From assembly GCF_001484605.1 (NCBI RefSeq), contig NZ_CP013747.1, positions 4,402,001 to 4,466,000 on the forward strand: a stretch of DNA of 64,000 nt, written 5' to 3'. The translations under genes were made by a program, and so were the position numbers. Below are positions 38,396-49,020 of the stretch, one piece after another; position 1 is the stretch's first letter, and every line of letters starts with the position of its first letter. The notes under the pieces are model-generated. The model worked only from the letters and a program-made list of their open reading frames with translations. It ran no database searches and was not told where the DNA came from. The stretch is from Pseudarthrobacter sulfonivorans. GTDB lineage: Bacteria > Actinomycetota > Actinomycetes > Actinomycetales > Micrococcaceae.

Positions 38396-39805
38396 ATGCA
38401 GTCCGAGCAGGGGAGCAGAACAGTGTCTTTGGCAGGGAACTCGACCTTCAAGCCGCAGGGACGGCGCATCGCGGTCGTGGGCAGCGGAGCGGCCGGCCTG
38501 ACGGCCGCGTATGTCCTGAACCGGCACGACAACGTCACCCTTTTCGAGGCGGACAGCAGGCTGGGCGGCCACGCCCACACCCACAATGTCGCGCAGCCGG
38601 ATGGATCCGTCCTCGGCATCGACACCGGCTTCATCGTCCACAACGAGCGGACCTATCCCACCCTGCTGCGGCTGTTCGCCGAGCTGGGCGTGGAGACGCA
38701 GGACTCCGAAATGAGTATGTCCGTCCGCTGTGATGGCTGCGGCCTGGAGTACGCCGGGGCCCGTGGGGGCGGTCGCGGCATCATCGCCCGCCCGTCCAGC
38801 CTGCTGCGCGGACGCTACCTTCTGATGCTGCTGGAGGTCATGCGCTTCTACCGCAGGGCCCGCGCTCTGATTGAGTCAGCTCCAGCGTCCGACGCCGGCC
38901 CTGGTGCGGGCGGCGCGGAGCTGACCCTCGGTGACTTCCTGGCAAAGGAACGCTTCAGCAGGTACTTCATCTCCCATTTCATGACGCCGGTGGTCAGCGC
39001 GGTGTGGTCGTGCGATCCCACCACGGCGCTGTCCTATCCGGCGCGCTACCTCTTCACGTTTCTGGGCCACCACGGCATGCTGGGCGTCAAGGGTTCGCCG
39101 CAGTGGCAGACGGTCACCGGCGGTTCGGGAAAGTACGTGGAGAAACTCGCCGCCACGCTCCCGGACATCAGGCTTAGCAGTCCGGTCACCGCTATCCGGC
39201 GCCACGCCCTCGGCGTGGAAGTGGACACCGATCACGGAGTGGAGGATTTCGAGGCCGTGGTCATTGCCACGCACCCGGCCCAGGCCCTGGGCTTCCTCGC
39301 GGACGCCACGCCGGCCGAAAAGGAAGCCCTGGGGCAGATGCCGTACTCCGTCAACCACACCGTTTTCCACCGGGACCCGGCCGTCCTGCCCGCCGCGGAC
39401 AATGCCAGGGCGTCCTGGAACTACCGTCTCCCGGACTGCGAAGCCCGCCCGGACAAGGTCCTGGTCAGCTACGACCTCACCCGGCTGCAGCGCCTGGAGC
39501 CTGCCGATGGCCTGCCGTACTTGGTGAGCCTGGGGGAGTCCGAGCTCATCGCGGAGGACCGGGTGCTGGAACATTTGGTCTACGAACACCCCCAGTACAC
39601 TCCCGAATCTTTGCGGGCACAGCAGCGCATTGCGGCCCTGAGTGACGACCGCATCGCCTACGCCGGCGCCTACCTGGGCTGGGGGTTCCACGAGGACGGC
39701 GCCCTGGCCGGTGTCCGTGCCGCCGCGAGCCTGGGACGAACTTGGAATACGCCCGCTACTCAGGCACCCGAGCCCGAACTGCTCTCTGCCTCGGAGGGCG
39801 CATGA
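38396..39805 (+). CDS. NAD(P)/FAD-dependent amine-oxidase-like oxidoreductase
   Basis: A 469-residue flavoprotein with FAD site IAVVGSGAAGLTAAYVL near residue 24 and LGGHAHTHNV after it. This type of protein, with a DUF1365 protein and a CFA-type methyltransferase, forms a recurrent operon in bacteria and is linked to modified (methylated, furan or branched) fatty acids and light-stress responses. Here the order is oxidoreductase, DUF1365, methyltransferase with four-base overlaps. The exact product is unknown. Confidence 0.88.
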   Translation: MQSEQGSRTVSLAGNSTFKPQGRRIAVVGSGAAGLTAAYVLNRHDNVTLFEADSRLGGHAHTHNVAQPDGSVLGIDTGFIVHNERTYPTLLRLFAELGVETQDSEMSMSVRCDGCGLEYAGARGGGRGIIARPSSLLRGRYLLMLLEVMRFYRRARALIESAPASDAGPGAGGAELTLGDFLAKERFSRYFISHFMTPVVSAVWSCDPTTALSYPARYLFTFLGHHGMLGVKGSPQWQTVTGGSGKYVEKLAATLPDIRLSSPVTAIRRHALGVEVDTDHGVEDFEAVVIATHPAQALGFLADATPAEKEALGQMPYSVNHTVFHRDPAVLPAADNARASWNYRLPDCEARPDKVLVSYDLTRLQRLEPADGLPYLVSLGESELIAEDRVLEHLVYEHPQYTPESLRAQQRIAALSDDRIAYAGAYLGWGFHEDGALAGVRAAASLGRTWNTPATQAPEPELLSASEGA

Positions 39806-40533
39806 GCTCGACGGCAGCCATCTACCGCACGTCCATTTCCCACGTGCGCCAGACGCCCCTTAAGAATGCGTTCACCTACCGGAGCTACAGCTGGTTTGTG
39901 GACGTGGACCGGCTCCCGGTTCTGCCCCGGCTCATGCGGCCGCTGGCTGTCTTCCGGGCCGCCGACCACCTGGGTGATCCCGACGCCACCATCCGCAGCA
40001 ACGTGGAACGGTTCCTGCGGACCCGGGGGATAGAGCCCGACGGCGGGGCCATCCGGATGCTGACCAGCGCCCGGGTTTTCGGCCACGTCTTCAACCCGCT
40101 CACCCTCTTCTGGTGCTACCGGATGTCCGGGGAGCTGCAGTGTGTCATCGCCGAGGTCCACAACACCTACGGCGAACGCCACTGCTACCTGCTGGAAACG
40201 GATCCTTCCGGCCGGGCCAGCGTGCCCAAGGCCTTCTACGTTTCTCCGTTCAATGACGTTGACGGGCAGTACCGGATGAAGCTGCCCGCACCGGAGCAGC
40301 GGCTGTCCGTCTCCATCGTCCTGGAGCGGGAAGGGCAGCGGCCGTTCGCCGCGACCATGGACGGGGACCGGCGCCCGGCCACCGTCAGGAACATCCTGGC
40401 AGCGGCCGTGGCCGTCCCGGCCGCGCCGCTGCTGGTATCCGCGCTGATCCGGGTCCAGGGCATCAAACTCTGGGCGCGACGCCTGCCAGTCATCAAAAAA
40501 CCACATCACCCCTCACAGGAGGCAGTCCAATGA
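39802..40533 (+). CDS. DUF1365 protein
   Basis: A 243-residue DUF1365 protein, recognised by IYRTSISHVRQTPLKNAFTYRSY at the start (its RHxRxxPxxHxF-like motif), ARVFGHVFNPLTLFWCY and EVHNTYGERHCYLL in the middle, and FYVSPFNDVDGQYRM later. ATG 39802 overlaps the previous stop. The family is of unknown mechanism and almost always sits between an FAD oxidoreductase and a CFA-type enzyme, as here, so a role in the same lipid change is inferred. Confidence 0.88.
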   Translation: MSSTAAIYRTSISHVRQTPLKNAFTYRSYSWFVDVDRLPVLPRLMRPLAVFRAADHLGDPDATIRSNVERFLRTRGIEPDGGAIRMLTSARVFGHVFNPLTLFWCYRMSGELQCVIAEVHNTYGERHCYLLETDPSGRASVPKAFYVSPFNDVDGQYRMKLPAPEQRLSVSIVLEREGQRPFAATMDGDRRPATVRNILAAAVAVPAAPLLVSALIRVQGIKLWARRLPVIKKPHHPSQEAVQ

Positions 40534-41903
40534 CCATGACCGATGAAAACGGAACAGCCGCGACTGCGGAGGTCTCCGCCGCGAAGTCAGCCGCACGGCA
40601 CCCGGTGACAGGGCAAACTGCTGCCGGGGTACCGGCGTCGCCGGCCACCATCGATCCGGAAGTGTGGCCCGGTGTTGCCCACGCGCCGTCGGGCACTAAA
40701 GCGCTGGTGGCGGGCAAAGCCGCCGGCCTGCTGTTCAAGGCGGCCGTACGACGGCTGCCCCTGCGCGTTGCCTACCCGGACGGTTCGGTGCTGGGCACCG
40801 GCGGCCCGGACGCACCGGTGATGACCATGCTCAGGCCGGCAGCGTTCGAAGTGCGGATCGGTGACAACGGCCTGATCGGGCTGGGCGAATCGTTTATGGC
40901 GGGGGACTGGGAAGCCTCAGACCTCGCCGGGGTGCTGGAGGTCTTCGCCGCGTCCGTGGACACGTTGATCCCCGCACCGCTGCAGAAACTGCGGAGCCTG
41001 TACCTGCCGCGGACGCCGCGGCAGGAACGCAACGAAGAGCACAACACGCGCAGCAACATCTCGCGGCACTACGACCTGTCCAATGAGCTCTTCTCCAACT
41101 TCCTGGACACCACCATGAGTTACTCCTCAGCGCTTTTCCCGCTGAGCGACGGTGCGCTGGATTCCGTCCCGTGGGACGCGTTGGCGGAGGCGCAGCAGGC
41201 CAAGATCGACAGGCTTCTGGACAAGGCCGGCGTCGGATCCGGCACGCGGCTGCTGGAGATCGGCACCGGCTGGGGTGAGCTGGCCCTCCGGGCAGCAGCC
41301 CGCGGTGCCACTGTCTACAGCGTGACGCTCTCCAGTGAGCAGCGGGCGCTGGCGCAGGAACGGATTGCAGCCGCCGGCTACGCAGACCAGGTGACCGTGG
41401 CGCTGCAGGACTACCGCGCCGTGGAAGGCGAGTTCGATGCCGTTGTGTCCGTGGAAATGGTCGAGGCGGTTGGCTATGAGTACTGGCCCATCTACTTCCA
41501 GACCATCGACCGCGTGCTGGCCCCGGGCGGGAAGGTGGCCATCCAGGCCATCACCATGCCGCACGGCCGCATGCTGGCCACGCGCAACGCGTACACCTGG
41601 GTGCACAAGTACATCTTCCCCGGCGGCTTCCTGCCGTCCGTGCGGGCCATCGAAAGTGTGACCCAGCAGCACACCACACTCCGGGTGCGGGAGCGGATGG
41701 GCCTGGGCGATCACTACGCCGCGACCCTCCGCCTCTGGGAGGAACAGTTCATCGCGCGCTCGCAGGAGGTGGGTGGGCTGGGGTTCGACGCCGTGTTCCA
41801 GCGGATGTGGCTGTTCTACCTGTGCTATTCACGGGCGGGTTTCCAGTCCGGCTACCTGGACGTGCAGCAGATTGTCCTGGACCGCCGGGAGGCTCAGCTG
41901 TAG
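40530..41903 (+). CDS. Cyclopropane-fatty-acyl-phospholipid synthase family protein
   Basis: A 457-residue SAM-dependent lipid methyltransferase. Visible motifs are SRHYDLSNELFSNFLD, the SAM site LLEIGTGWGELALRAA, YSVTLSSEQ, SVEMVEAVGYEYW and KYIFPGGFLPS near the end. It overlaps the DUF1365 gene by four bases and is followed by an intrinsic terminator. It differs clearly from the enzyme at 18671 and, because of its operon partners, may methylate rather than cyclopropanate. Confidence 0.92.
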   Translation: MTMTDENGTAATAEVSAAKSAARHPVTGQTAAGVPASPATIDPEVWPGVAHAPSGTKALVAGKAAGLLFKAAVRRLPLRVAYPDGSVLGTGGPDAPVMTMLRPAAFEVRIGDNGLIGLGESFMAGDWEASDLAGVLEVFAASVDTLIPAPLQKLRSLYLPRTPRQERNEEHNTRSNISRHYDLSNELFSNFLDTTMSYSSALFPLSDGALDSVPWDALAEAQQAKIDRLLDKAGVGSGTRLLEIGTGWGELALRAAARGATVYSVTLSSEQRALAQERIAAAGYADQVTVALQDYRAVEGEFDAVVSVEMVEAVGYEYWPIYFQTIDRVLAPGGKVAIQAITMPHGRMLATRNAYTWVHKYIFPGGFLPSVRAIESVTQQHTTLRVRERMGLGDHYAATLRLWEEQFIARSQEVGGLGFDAVFQRMWLFYLCYSRAGFQSGYLDVQQIVLDRREAQL

Positions 41904-41924
41904 TGGGTTAGGTTCATCACGTCG

Positions 41925-41959
41925 CAGGGGTCCTGAGGGTGTTTTCAGGGCCCCTTTTT
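41925..41959 (+). terminator. Rho-independent terminator of the CFA operon
   Basis: CAGGGGTCCTGA pairs with TCAGGGCCCCT (one G-T pair) and is followed by five T residues, 22 bases after the CFA synthase stop. Confidence 0.85.
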
Positions 41960-42137
41960 GCGTGCCCGGCACCAGATGTAGTGGTCCGCCCACCATGCGC
42001 GACACGCCGTCCAGCACGCGACACGCGGGGCGTTAATTGTGGCTAAGTACTCCACAGGGTGTGGATTTCGTCCGCAAAAATGGCGGGATTCCGGACATTT
42101 TGAGGGCGCTTGCCTGTGGATTAAAAGTGCATTAAAT

Positions 42138-42153
42138 GACATACTTGTAATAC
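42138..42153. promoter_or_regulatory. Possible second NrdR box
   Basis: GACATACTTGTAATAC has a TAC-TT-GTA core like the clearer box downstream but weak flanks. Its centre is 44 bases from the other, more than the usual three-turn spacing, so the call is tentative. Confidence 0.3.
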
Positions 42154-42181
42154 ATCATCTTGGGGTTCCGAAGAGCAGTCT

Positions 42182-42197
42182 GCACTACATGTAGTAT
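42182..42197. promoter_or_regulatory. NrdR box upstream of nrdH
   Basis: GCACTACATGTAGTAT contains the perfect 12-base palindrome ACTACATGTAGT and matches the NrdR operator pattern. NrdR represses ribonucleotide reductase genes when dATP is high. It lies 61 bases before nrdH. Confidence 0.6.
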
Positions 42198-42257
42198 CGA
42201 CGTACAGCTTGGGCAGGACAAAGACGAGCGAAGATTTCGATAAAGGGGACAGGGACA

Positions 42258-42503
42258 ATGACCGTTACGGTTTACACCAAACCTGCGTGTGTACAGTGCA
42301 ACGCAACCTACCGTGCGCTGGACAAAAAGGGCATCACTTACCAGAGCGTTGACATCTCCCAGGACGCCGAGGCCCTCGAGCGCCTGAAGGCGCTGGGCTA
42401 CATGCAGGCACCTGTTGTAGTCACGGATCAGGACCACTGGTCAGGCTTCCGCCCGGACAAGATCGAGGAACTGGCACTGTCTGCCGTTTCCTCCGTGGCC
42501 TAA
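42258..42503 (+). CDS. nrdH: Glutaredoxin-like protein NrdH
   Basis: An 81-residue electron donor of the class Ib ribonucleotide reductase. The redox pair is CVQC at residues 11-14, followed by NATYRALDKKGI; the tail has the NrdH signature with QAPVVVTDQDHWSGFRPDKI. It is first in nrdHIE, behind a NrdR-like operator. AAGGGGACAGGG precedes the ATG. Confidence 0.95.
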   Translation: MTVTVYTKPACVQCNATYRALDKKGITYQSVDISQDAEALERLKALGYMQAPVVVTDQDHWSGFRPDKIEELALSAVSSVA

Positions 42504-42560
42504 GGCCTTAAACTTTTCGCCAGCCGGCAACTTTCAATCCGCACACATGAGGTGACTCCC

Positions 42561-43034
42561 GTGTCAGCACTGGCAGTAGCCAGGGCCCAGGTGGCCCCGT
42601 TGGCGCCTGTCACCACACAGAGCCAGCTCATCTACTTTTCCTCCACCTCCGAGAACACCAGCCGCTTTGTCGCGAAGCTCGGATGTGAGCTGGCACGGAT
42701 CCCGCTCCATGCAAAGGATGCACCCCTTCTCGCCACCCGGCCTTACGTCCTGGTAGTGCCGACGTACGGGGGCACCGGGGGAGAGGGCTCCGTGCCCAAG
42801 CAGGTGATCCGCTTTCTGAACGACCCGCAGAACAGGCAACTGATCCGTGGGGTTATCGGTGCAGGCAACACAAACTTCGGGGACAACTACTGCATGGCCG
42901 CGGACATTATTGCCGCCAAGTGCAACGTCCCCCGGCTTTACAGATTTGAACTAATGGGCACGCCAGAAGACGTCGCCCGCGTACACAATGGATTGGACAC
43001 GTTTTGGACACGACTGTCGCAGACACAGAAGTAA
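42561..43034 (+). CDS. nrdI: Flavodoxin-like protein NrdI
   Basis: A 157-residue FMN protein that helps build the dimanganese-tyrosyl cofactor of NrdF. The flavin-binding loop [13 protein letters not shown] and VPTYGG are visible, with [19 protein letters not shown] later. GTG 42561 is chosen because GAGGTGA lies 5 bases before it; GTG 42552 would be inside that ribosome site. The end overlaps the likely nrdE start. Confidence 0.92.
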   Translation: MSALAVARAQVAPLAPVTTQSQLIYFSSTSENTSRFVAKLGCELARIPLHAKDAPLLATRPYVLVVPTYGGTGGEGSVPKQVIRFLNDPQNRQLIRGVIGAGNTNFGDNYCMAADIIAAKCNVPRLYRFELMGTPEDVARVHNGLDTFWTRLSQTQK

Positions 43035-45208
43035 CCAGGGCCGAAGGCCAGGGCACCCGCGCAGGCGCTGCCGTCGAAAAGCCCGAGATGCCGGCCGCCT
43101 ATAAGGGCCTGGGCTATCACGAGCTCAACGCCATGCTGAACCTGTACGGTCCGAACGGCGAGATCCAGTTCGAGGCCGACCGCGAGGCTGCACACCAGTA
43201 CTTCCTGCAGCACGTGAACAACAACACCGTCTTTTTCCATGACCTGGAAGAGAAGCTCGACTACCTGGTGAAGAACCAGTACTACGAGCGCGAAACCCTC
43301 GACCAGTACACGATGAACTTCATCCGCGAGCTCTACAACCGCGCGTACAAAAAGAAGTTCCGCTTCGAGACTTTCCTGGGCGCGTTCAAGTTCTACACGT
43401 CCTACACGCTGAAGACGTTCGACGGCAATCGATTCCTGGAGCGCTACGAGGACCGCGTCTGCATGGTGGCCCTGCACCTGGCCCGCGGCGACGAAAAGCT
43501 CGCCCTGCAGATGGTGGACGAGATCATCGAAGGCCGCTTCCAACCGGCCACCCCCACGTTCCTGAACGCCGGCAAGCGCCAGCGTGGCGAGCTGGTTTCC
43601 TGCTTCCTGCTCCGCATCGAAGACAACATGGAGTCGATCGGCCGGTCCATCAACTCGGCGCTGCAGCTGTCCAAGCGCGGCGGCGGTGTGGCGTTCGCGC
43701 TGACCAACATCCGCGAAGTCGGCGCCCCGATCAAGCAGATCGAGAACCAGTCCTCCGGCGTCATCCCCGTGATGAAGCTCCTCGAGGACAGCTTCTCCTA
43801 CGCCAACCAGCTCGGTGCCCGTCAGGGTGCCGGTGCGGTGTACCTGCACGCGCACCACCCGGACATTTACCGCTTCCTGGACACCAAGCGCGAGAACGCG
43901 GATGAGAAGATCCGCATCAAGACCCTCTCGCTGGGTGTTGTCATCCCGGACATCACGTTCGAGCTGGCCAAGAAGGACGAGGACATGTACCTGTTCTCCC
44001 CGTACGACGTCGAGCGCGTCTACGGCATGCCGTTCTCCGACGTCTCGGTCACCGAGAAGTACTACGAGATGGTGGACGATTCCCGGATCAAGAAGACCAA
44101 GATCAAGGCGCGCGAGTTCTTCCAGACCCTCGCCGAGATCCAGTTCGAATCCGGCTACCCGTACATCATGTTCGAGGACACCGTGAACCGGGAAAACCCG
44201 ATCGACGGCAAGATCATCATGTCCAACCTGTGCTCGGAAATCCTCCAGGTTTCCCAGCCCACCACGTACCACGATGACCTGTCCTACGACCAGACCGGCA
44301 AGGACATCTCCTGCAACCTGGGCTCGCTGAACATCGCGAAGGCTATGGACAGCCCGGACTTCGGCCTGACCATCGAGACGGCCATCCGGTCCCTCTCGGC
44401 GGTCTCGGACATGTCCAACATCACCTCGGTGCCGTCCATCGCCCGCGGCAACGACCAGTCCCACGCCATCGGCCTGGGCCAGATGAACCTGCACGGCTAC
44501 CTGGCCCGCGAGCGGGTCCACTACGGTTCCGAAGAGGGCCTGGACTTCACCAACATCTACTTCTACTCGGTGGTGTACCACGCGGTCCGCGCCTCCAACC
44601 TGCTGTCCATCCAGACCGGACAGACCTTCGGCGGCTTCGAGAAGTCCAAGTACGCCTCGGGCGAGTTCTTCGACAAGTACACGGAGCAGGAGTGGGTGCC
44701 GCAGACCGAGAAGGTCGCGGAGCTGTTCAAGACCATCCACATCCCCACCCAGGATGACTGGCGCGAGCTGAAGGCCTCCGTTATGGAGCACGGCATCTAC
44801 AACCAGAACCTGCAGGCCGTCCCGCCGACGGGCTCGATCTCCTACATCAACAACTCCACCTCCTCGATCCACCCGGTGGCGTCCAAGATCGAGATCCGCA
44901 AGGAAGGCAAGCTGGGCCGCGTGTACTACCCGGCGCCGTACCTGACGAACGACAACCTGGAGTACTACCAGGACGCGTACGAGCTCGGCTACGAGAAGGT
45001 CATCGACACCTACGCCGCCGCCACCCAGCACGTGGACCAGGGCCTGTCCCTGACGCTGTTCTTCAAGGACACGGCCACCACGCGCGACATCAACCGGGCC
45101 CAGATCTACGCCTGGAAGAAGGGCATCAAGACCATCTACTACATCCGTCTCCGCCAGCTCGCGCTGGAGGGAACTGAGGTGGACAACTGCGTCAGCTGCA
45201 TGCTGTGA
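43004..45208 (+). CDS. nrdE: Class Ib ribonucleotide reductase, large subunit
   Basis: A 734-residue catalytic subunit that reduces ribonucleoside diphosphates to deoxy forms. Core cysteines lie in SNLCSEI and in the SCNLGSLN segment, and the C-terminus ends CVSCML, the pair that is re-reduced by NrdH. The TTG at 43004 lies inside nrdI and lacks a good ribosome site; ATG 43088 would start at [17 protein letters not shown], where the conserved part begins, so the first 28 residues are uncertain. nrdF follows only after about 580 bases. Confidence 0.95.
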   Translation: MDTTVADTEVTRAEGQGTRAGAAVEKPEMPAAYKGLGYHELNAMLNLYGPNGEIQFEADREAAHQYFLQHVNNNTVFFHDLEEKLDYLVKNQYYERETLDQYTMNFIRELYNRAYKKKFRFETFLGAFKFYTSYTLKTFDGNRFLERYEDRVCMVALHLARGDEKLALQMVDEIIEGRFQPATPTFLNAGKRQRGELVSCFLLRIEDNMESIGRSINSALQLSKRGGGVAFALTNIREVGAPIKQIENQSSGVIPVMKLLEDSFSYANQLGARQGAGAVYLHAHHPDIYRFLDTKRENADEKIRIKTLSLGVVIPDITFELAKKDEDMYLFSPYDVERVYGMPFSDVSVTEKYYEMVDDSRIKKTKIKAREFFQTLAEIQFESGYPYIMFEDTVNRENPIDGKIIMSNLCSEILQVSQPTTYHDDLSYDQTGKDISCNLGSLNIAKAMDSPDFGLTIETAIRSLSAVSDMSNITSVPSIARGNDQSHAIGLGQMNLHGYLARERVHYGSEEGLDFTNIYFYSVVYHAVRASNLLSIQTGQTFGGFEKSKYASGEFFDKYTEQEWVPQTEKVAELFKTIHIPTQDDWRELKASVMEHGIYNQNLQAVPPTGSISYINNSTSSIHPVASKIEIRKEGKLGRVYYPAPYLTNDNLEYYQDAYELGYEKVIDTYAAATQHVDQGLSLTLFFKDTATTRDINRAQIYAWKKGIKTIYYIRLRQLALEGTEVDNCVSCML

Positions 45209-45271
45209 CACTCGAAATCGGTTGATTTACGACGGCGGCAAGCTCCCCGCGTAGTAAGCCAGACTTAAAAG

Positions 45272-45305
45272 CTTGAGGGGCCGTGCGCTAACACGGCCCC
45301 TCAAG
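45272..45305. terminator. 14-bp perfect stem-loop after nrdE
   Basis: CTTGAGGGGCCGTG pairs exactly with CACGGCCCCTCAAG around CGCTAA, 63 bases after the nrdE stop. No T-run follows on the plus strand. It may separate or attenuate nrdHIE from the downstream small gene and nrdF. Confidence 0.65.
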
Positions 45306-45460
45306 AATCTCGCGCACGAGACGTTCCAAATTGAATCTCTGGAAGGTCGAATGTATCAGGGCACGCGGACGAAAGTCCAAATTCCCACGCGGGATTCCGT
45401 AGCTGCCCACAAGGTCAGCTATGAAATCAACGGCCGAGCATTCGGCAGAAAGGGGCACCA

Positions 45461-46763
<1,303 letters not shown>

Positions 46764-47650
46764 GACCCTGTGAGATCGGAGGCTAGTTGGCGGTTCGAAT
46801 ACTAGTTGGCGAAACGGCACTGGGAAGTTGGCGCAAACTGGCCTAGTTGGCGGTTCGCTTGGTCGGTCGTAGCTGGCCCTTTGACTCACACGGACGCAGG
46901 TCCCGCGCTTTCCAGTGCGGGGCCTGCTGTGTAATTGGGAGCAATTGATCTGTCTCAGGACAATAGAGAGCCTGGTTGGCGGAAGAAGCGCGGGTCGTTG
47001 GAAGCTGGACTTGTCCGAGCCTCCGGGGGGATTGTCCGACGCATGCAGCAAGAGCCGTGGTCGCCTGACTCTCGTGGTGACTCCGGACGCCTGCGTCGCT
47101 ATGAGTGACGGAGCCAATGTACGAGGGTCGGGTATCTCCGCCGTGTCAAACCTTCAGTGCTTGACAGCACATGCGTCGGTCACTCCTTCGGCCAAACATC
47201 GTAGTCATGGTGCTGTTCTTGGGCCTTTCGCTATGAGGTCATGTCCACCTGGCCGCCGCGTTTACTACAGCTATGCCGCGGCGGACAAATCAAAAAGAAG
47301 ACAAACCCTTAGGGCGTCAGTCAGTGCCTGAGTCACACCGCAGCACAGCCACTTCCATCATTACCGATGCCAGGTGAAAGGATCGCCGGATTACAACCTT
47401 GTGGAGAAGAATCGTTCCATTGATGATGGTGCTGCCACTGTTTGGTTGTGCCACGGCCACGGCCACTGCCACGGCAATGCATTGGAGCAGCGACAAGTCA
47501 TGAGACTTGGAGACATAGATCATGCGGAGTTGAGCGGACAAGGAGCATCGTTAGTCTCCTGTGTGGTCTAGCAGCGGCGAAACCCCTTCCACGTGGATAC
47601 ATGCAATAGGCCCAGGGTCTCAGCGTCTTTCTGAACACGAGGAGGGTGAG
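46764..47650. other. Gene-poor stretch after nrdF
   Basis: About 890 bases without a convincing gene. Open frames on both strands are short, lack ribosome sites and show no family resemblance. The stretch holds short direct repeats near its start (46783-46857) and a small CACGGC-rich tract near 47452-47477. It marks the change from core genes to the accessory block. Confidence 0.6.
46783..46857 (+). repeat. Short direct repeats CTAGTTGGCGGTTCG
   Basis: CTAGTTGGCGGTTCG occurs exactly at 46783 and 46843; a shorter CTAGTTGGCG is at 46802 and AGTTGGCG at 46826. The copies are spaced 17-24 bases apart, directly after the nrdF stop. Confidence 0.6.
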
Positions 47651-47684
47651 CGATGATTGGCATTTATCGAGGAACCCTCCTCAG

Positions 47685-47736
47685 GATTTCCAAACGCGGG
47701 CCCAAAGCCTTGCTGCAAGGGCCCGCGCAGGAAATC
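47685..47736 (-). terminator. Terminator of the beta-trefoil gene
   Basis: GATTTCC-3-CGCGGGCCC pairs with GGGCCCGCG-2-GGAAATC, a 16-bp interrupted perfect stem with a 15-base loop, 40 bases beyond the minus-strand stop at 47776. There is no T-run. Confidence 0.7.
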
Positions 47737-47775
47737 GGCTCATTATTCAGAAATGCCTTCCCGTGGTTCCGTGGG

Positions 47776-48801
47776 TCAGCCTGGAAGGATAATCCAGCGT
47801 TGTGTGCTGCTGTTCTGCCGTTCGCGGGTAACCATGAAGCGGAAGTTCGGATCTGTGGATAGATAGGCGTCGACGAAGCGGCCGTTGCTGAGCTGCTGGA
47901 GCGTGTATCTGTCGTTGCCCAGGGAGATCGTCACCCAGTGTTGGCTGTCATTGTTCTGCCGTTCGCGCGTAACGAGGCCGAAGTCAAGTCCCTGATCCGC
48001 GGTTTCATGGGCGTCAACGAAGCGGCCGTTGCTCGCCTGCTGGATCGTGTGGACACGTCCAACGGAATTCAGAATCCAGAATTGACTTGGGTGGTTTTGC
48101 GGATCGCGGGTGACGAGGCGGAAGTCCAGATCCGCGGATTCATGGGCGTCGACGAAGAGGCCATTGATCTCCTGCTGAAGAGTGAATGTGCCGTTGCCCA
48201 GGGGTCTGATAATCCAGCGTTGGCTGTCGTTGTTCTGCCGTTCGCGGGTAACGAGGCGGAAGTCCTGATCCTTGGTTACATAAGCATCGACGAAGCGGCG
48301 GGTGCTGAGCTGCTGAAGGGTGTATCTGTCGTTGCCCAGCGAGATAGCAATCCAGCGTTGGGTGTCATTGTTCTGCCATTCGCGCGTAACGACGCCGAAG
48401 TCAAGTCCACGATCCGCGGTTTCATGGGCGTCGACGAAGCGGTGGGTGCTCGCCTGCTGGATGGTGAAAACATGTCCGACAGGATTCAGTAGCCAGCGTT
48501 GCGTGTCATTGCTCTGCGGACCGCGGGTGACGAGGCGGTAATCCTGATTCGCGGATTCATGGGCATCGACGAAGAGGCGGTTATATTCTTGCTGGATCGT
48601 GTACCGTCCCTGCAAGGCGGCGGCGGAGGAACCTATTTGACTGGGCGCCAAGGGGTTCGCGTGGGCCGCGGCGGCGGGCAACGCTGTTGCGGCCAGAAGC
48701 CCCGCTCCAGCCATTAGTGTTTGTCGCCTGGTTACGTGAGGAAGTCCGGTGAGTCCGGCAGGAGTTTTTCTCCCGCTTCCTGCACTTTCGAATATAGACA
48801 T
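47776..48801 (-). CDS. Tat-exported double beta-trefoil (ricin-type QxW) protein
   Basis: A 341-residue secreted protein. The signal has a twin arginine (TRRQTLM, residues ~24-30), a hydrophobic core and an AHA cleavage site near 48. Six ~46-residue repeats follow, each with TxQQ...RFVDAH and ending in a QxW motif (QRW, QFW or QHW) as in ricin B-type lectins. Repeats 1-3 match repeats 4-6 in order (types A-B-C, A-B-C), so there are two tandem beta-trefoils of ~138 residues. AAGGAG is 7 bases before the ATG. A sugar-binding role is inferred; no catalytic domain is present. Confidence 0.85.
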   Translation of the reverse strand: MSIFESAGSGRKTPAGLTGLPHVTRRQTLMAGAGLLAATALPAAAAHANPLAPSQIGSSAAALQGRYTIQQEYNRLFVDAHESANQDYRLVTRGPQSNDTQRWLLNPVGHVFTIQQASTHRFVDAHETADRGLDFGVVTREWQNNDTQRWIAISLGNDRYTLQQLSTRRFVDAYVTKDQDFRLVTRERQNNDSQRWIIRPLGNGTFTLQQEINGLFVDAHESADLDFRLVTRDPQNHPSQFWILNSVGRVHTIQQASNGRFVDAHETADQGLDFGLVTRERQNNDSQHWVTISLGNDRYTLQQLSNGRFVDAYLSTDPNFRFMVTRERQNSSTQRWIILPG

Positions 48802-48922
48802 TTTGTGCTCCTTCTATGCGATTTGCGTTGGTAAATGAGAAGTAGAAATGCGCCAGGAGAATGTCTCGATAGGCTTCATTTCCAGTCAACCTCGGTGCCA
48901 GCTGGGTTCCGGTCCAGGCTTT

Positions 48923-49020
48923 GGCTCCGTGTGCATTCCCAAGCTAAGCCTCGGGCCTTCAGAGATGCTTCTGCGTTTCTTCAGGTCATCTGCGGTCAAC
49001 CCATGGGGGGAGTCGTGACC
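48923..49020 (-). repeat. ~95-bp intergenic repeat, copy R1
   Basis: Shares its first 24 bases (plus strand GGCTCCGTGTGCATTCCCAA then GCTA) exactly with R2 at 50436 and about 80 percent overall, including TTTCTTCAGGTC and GTCGTGACC at the far end. It lies 122 bases upstream of the minus-strand beta-trefoil gene. Confidence 0.75.

Noticed and set aside
42938..45211. 757-codon open frame antisense to nrdE
   Set aside because: It mirrors nrdE over its full length, is low-complexity (Val/Leu/Gly/Asp/His rich) and follows from strong third-position GC bias of nrdE.
46783..46857. CRISPR-like array
   Set aside because: Copies are only 8-15 bases with uneven 17-24-base spacing, and no cas gene is present in the window.
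47938..48492. 184-codon plus-strand frame with repeats
   Set aside because: It is the complement of the beta-trefoil repeats; the minus strand has signal peptide, ribosome site and QxW motifs.
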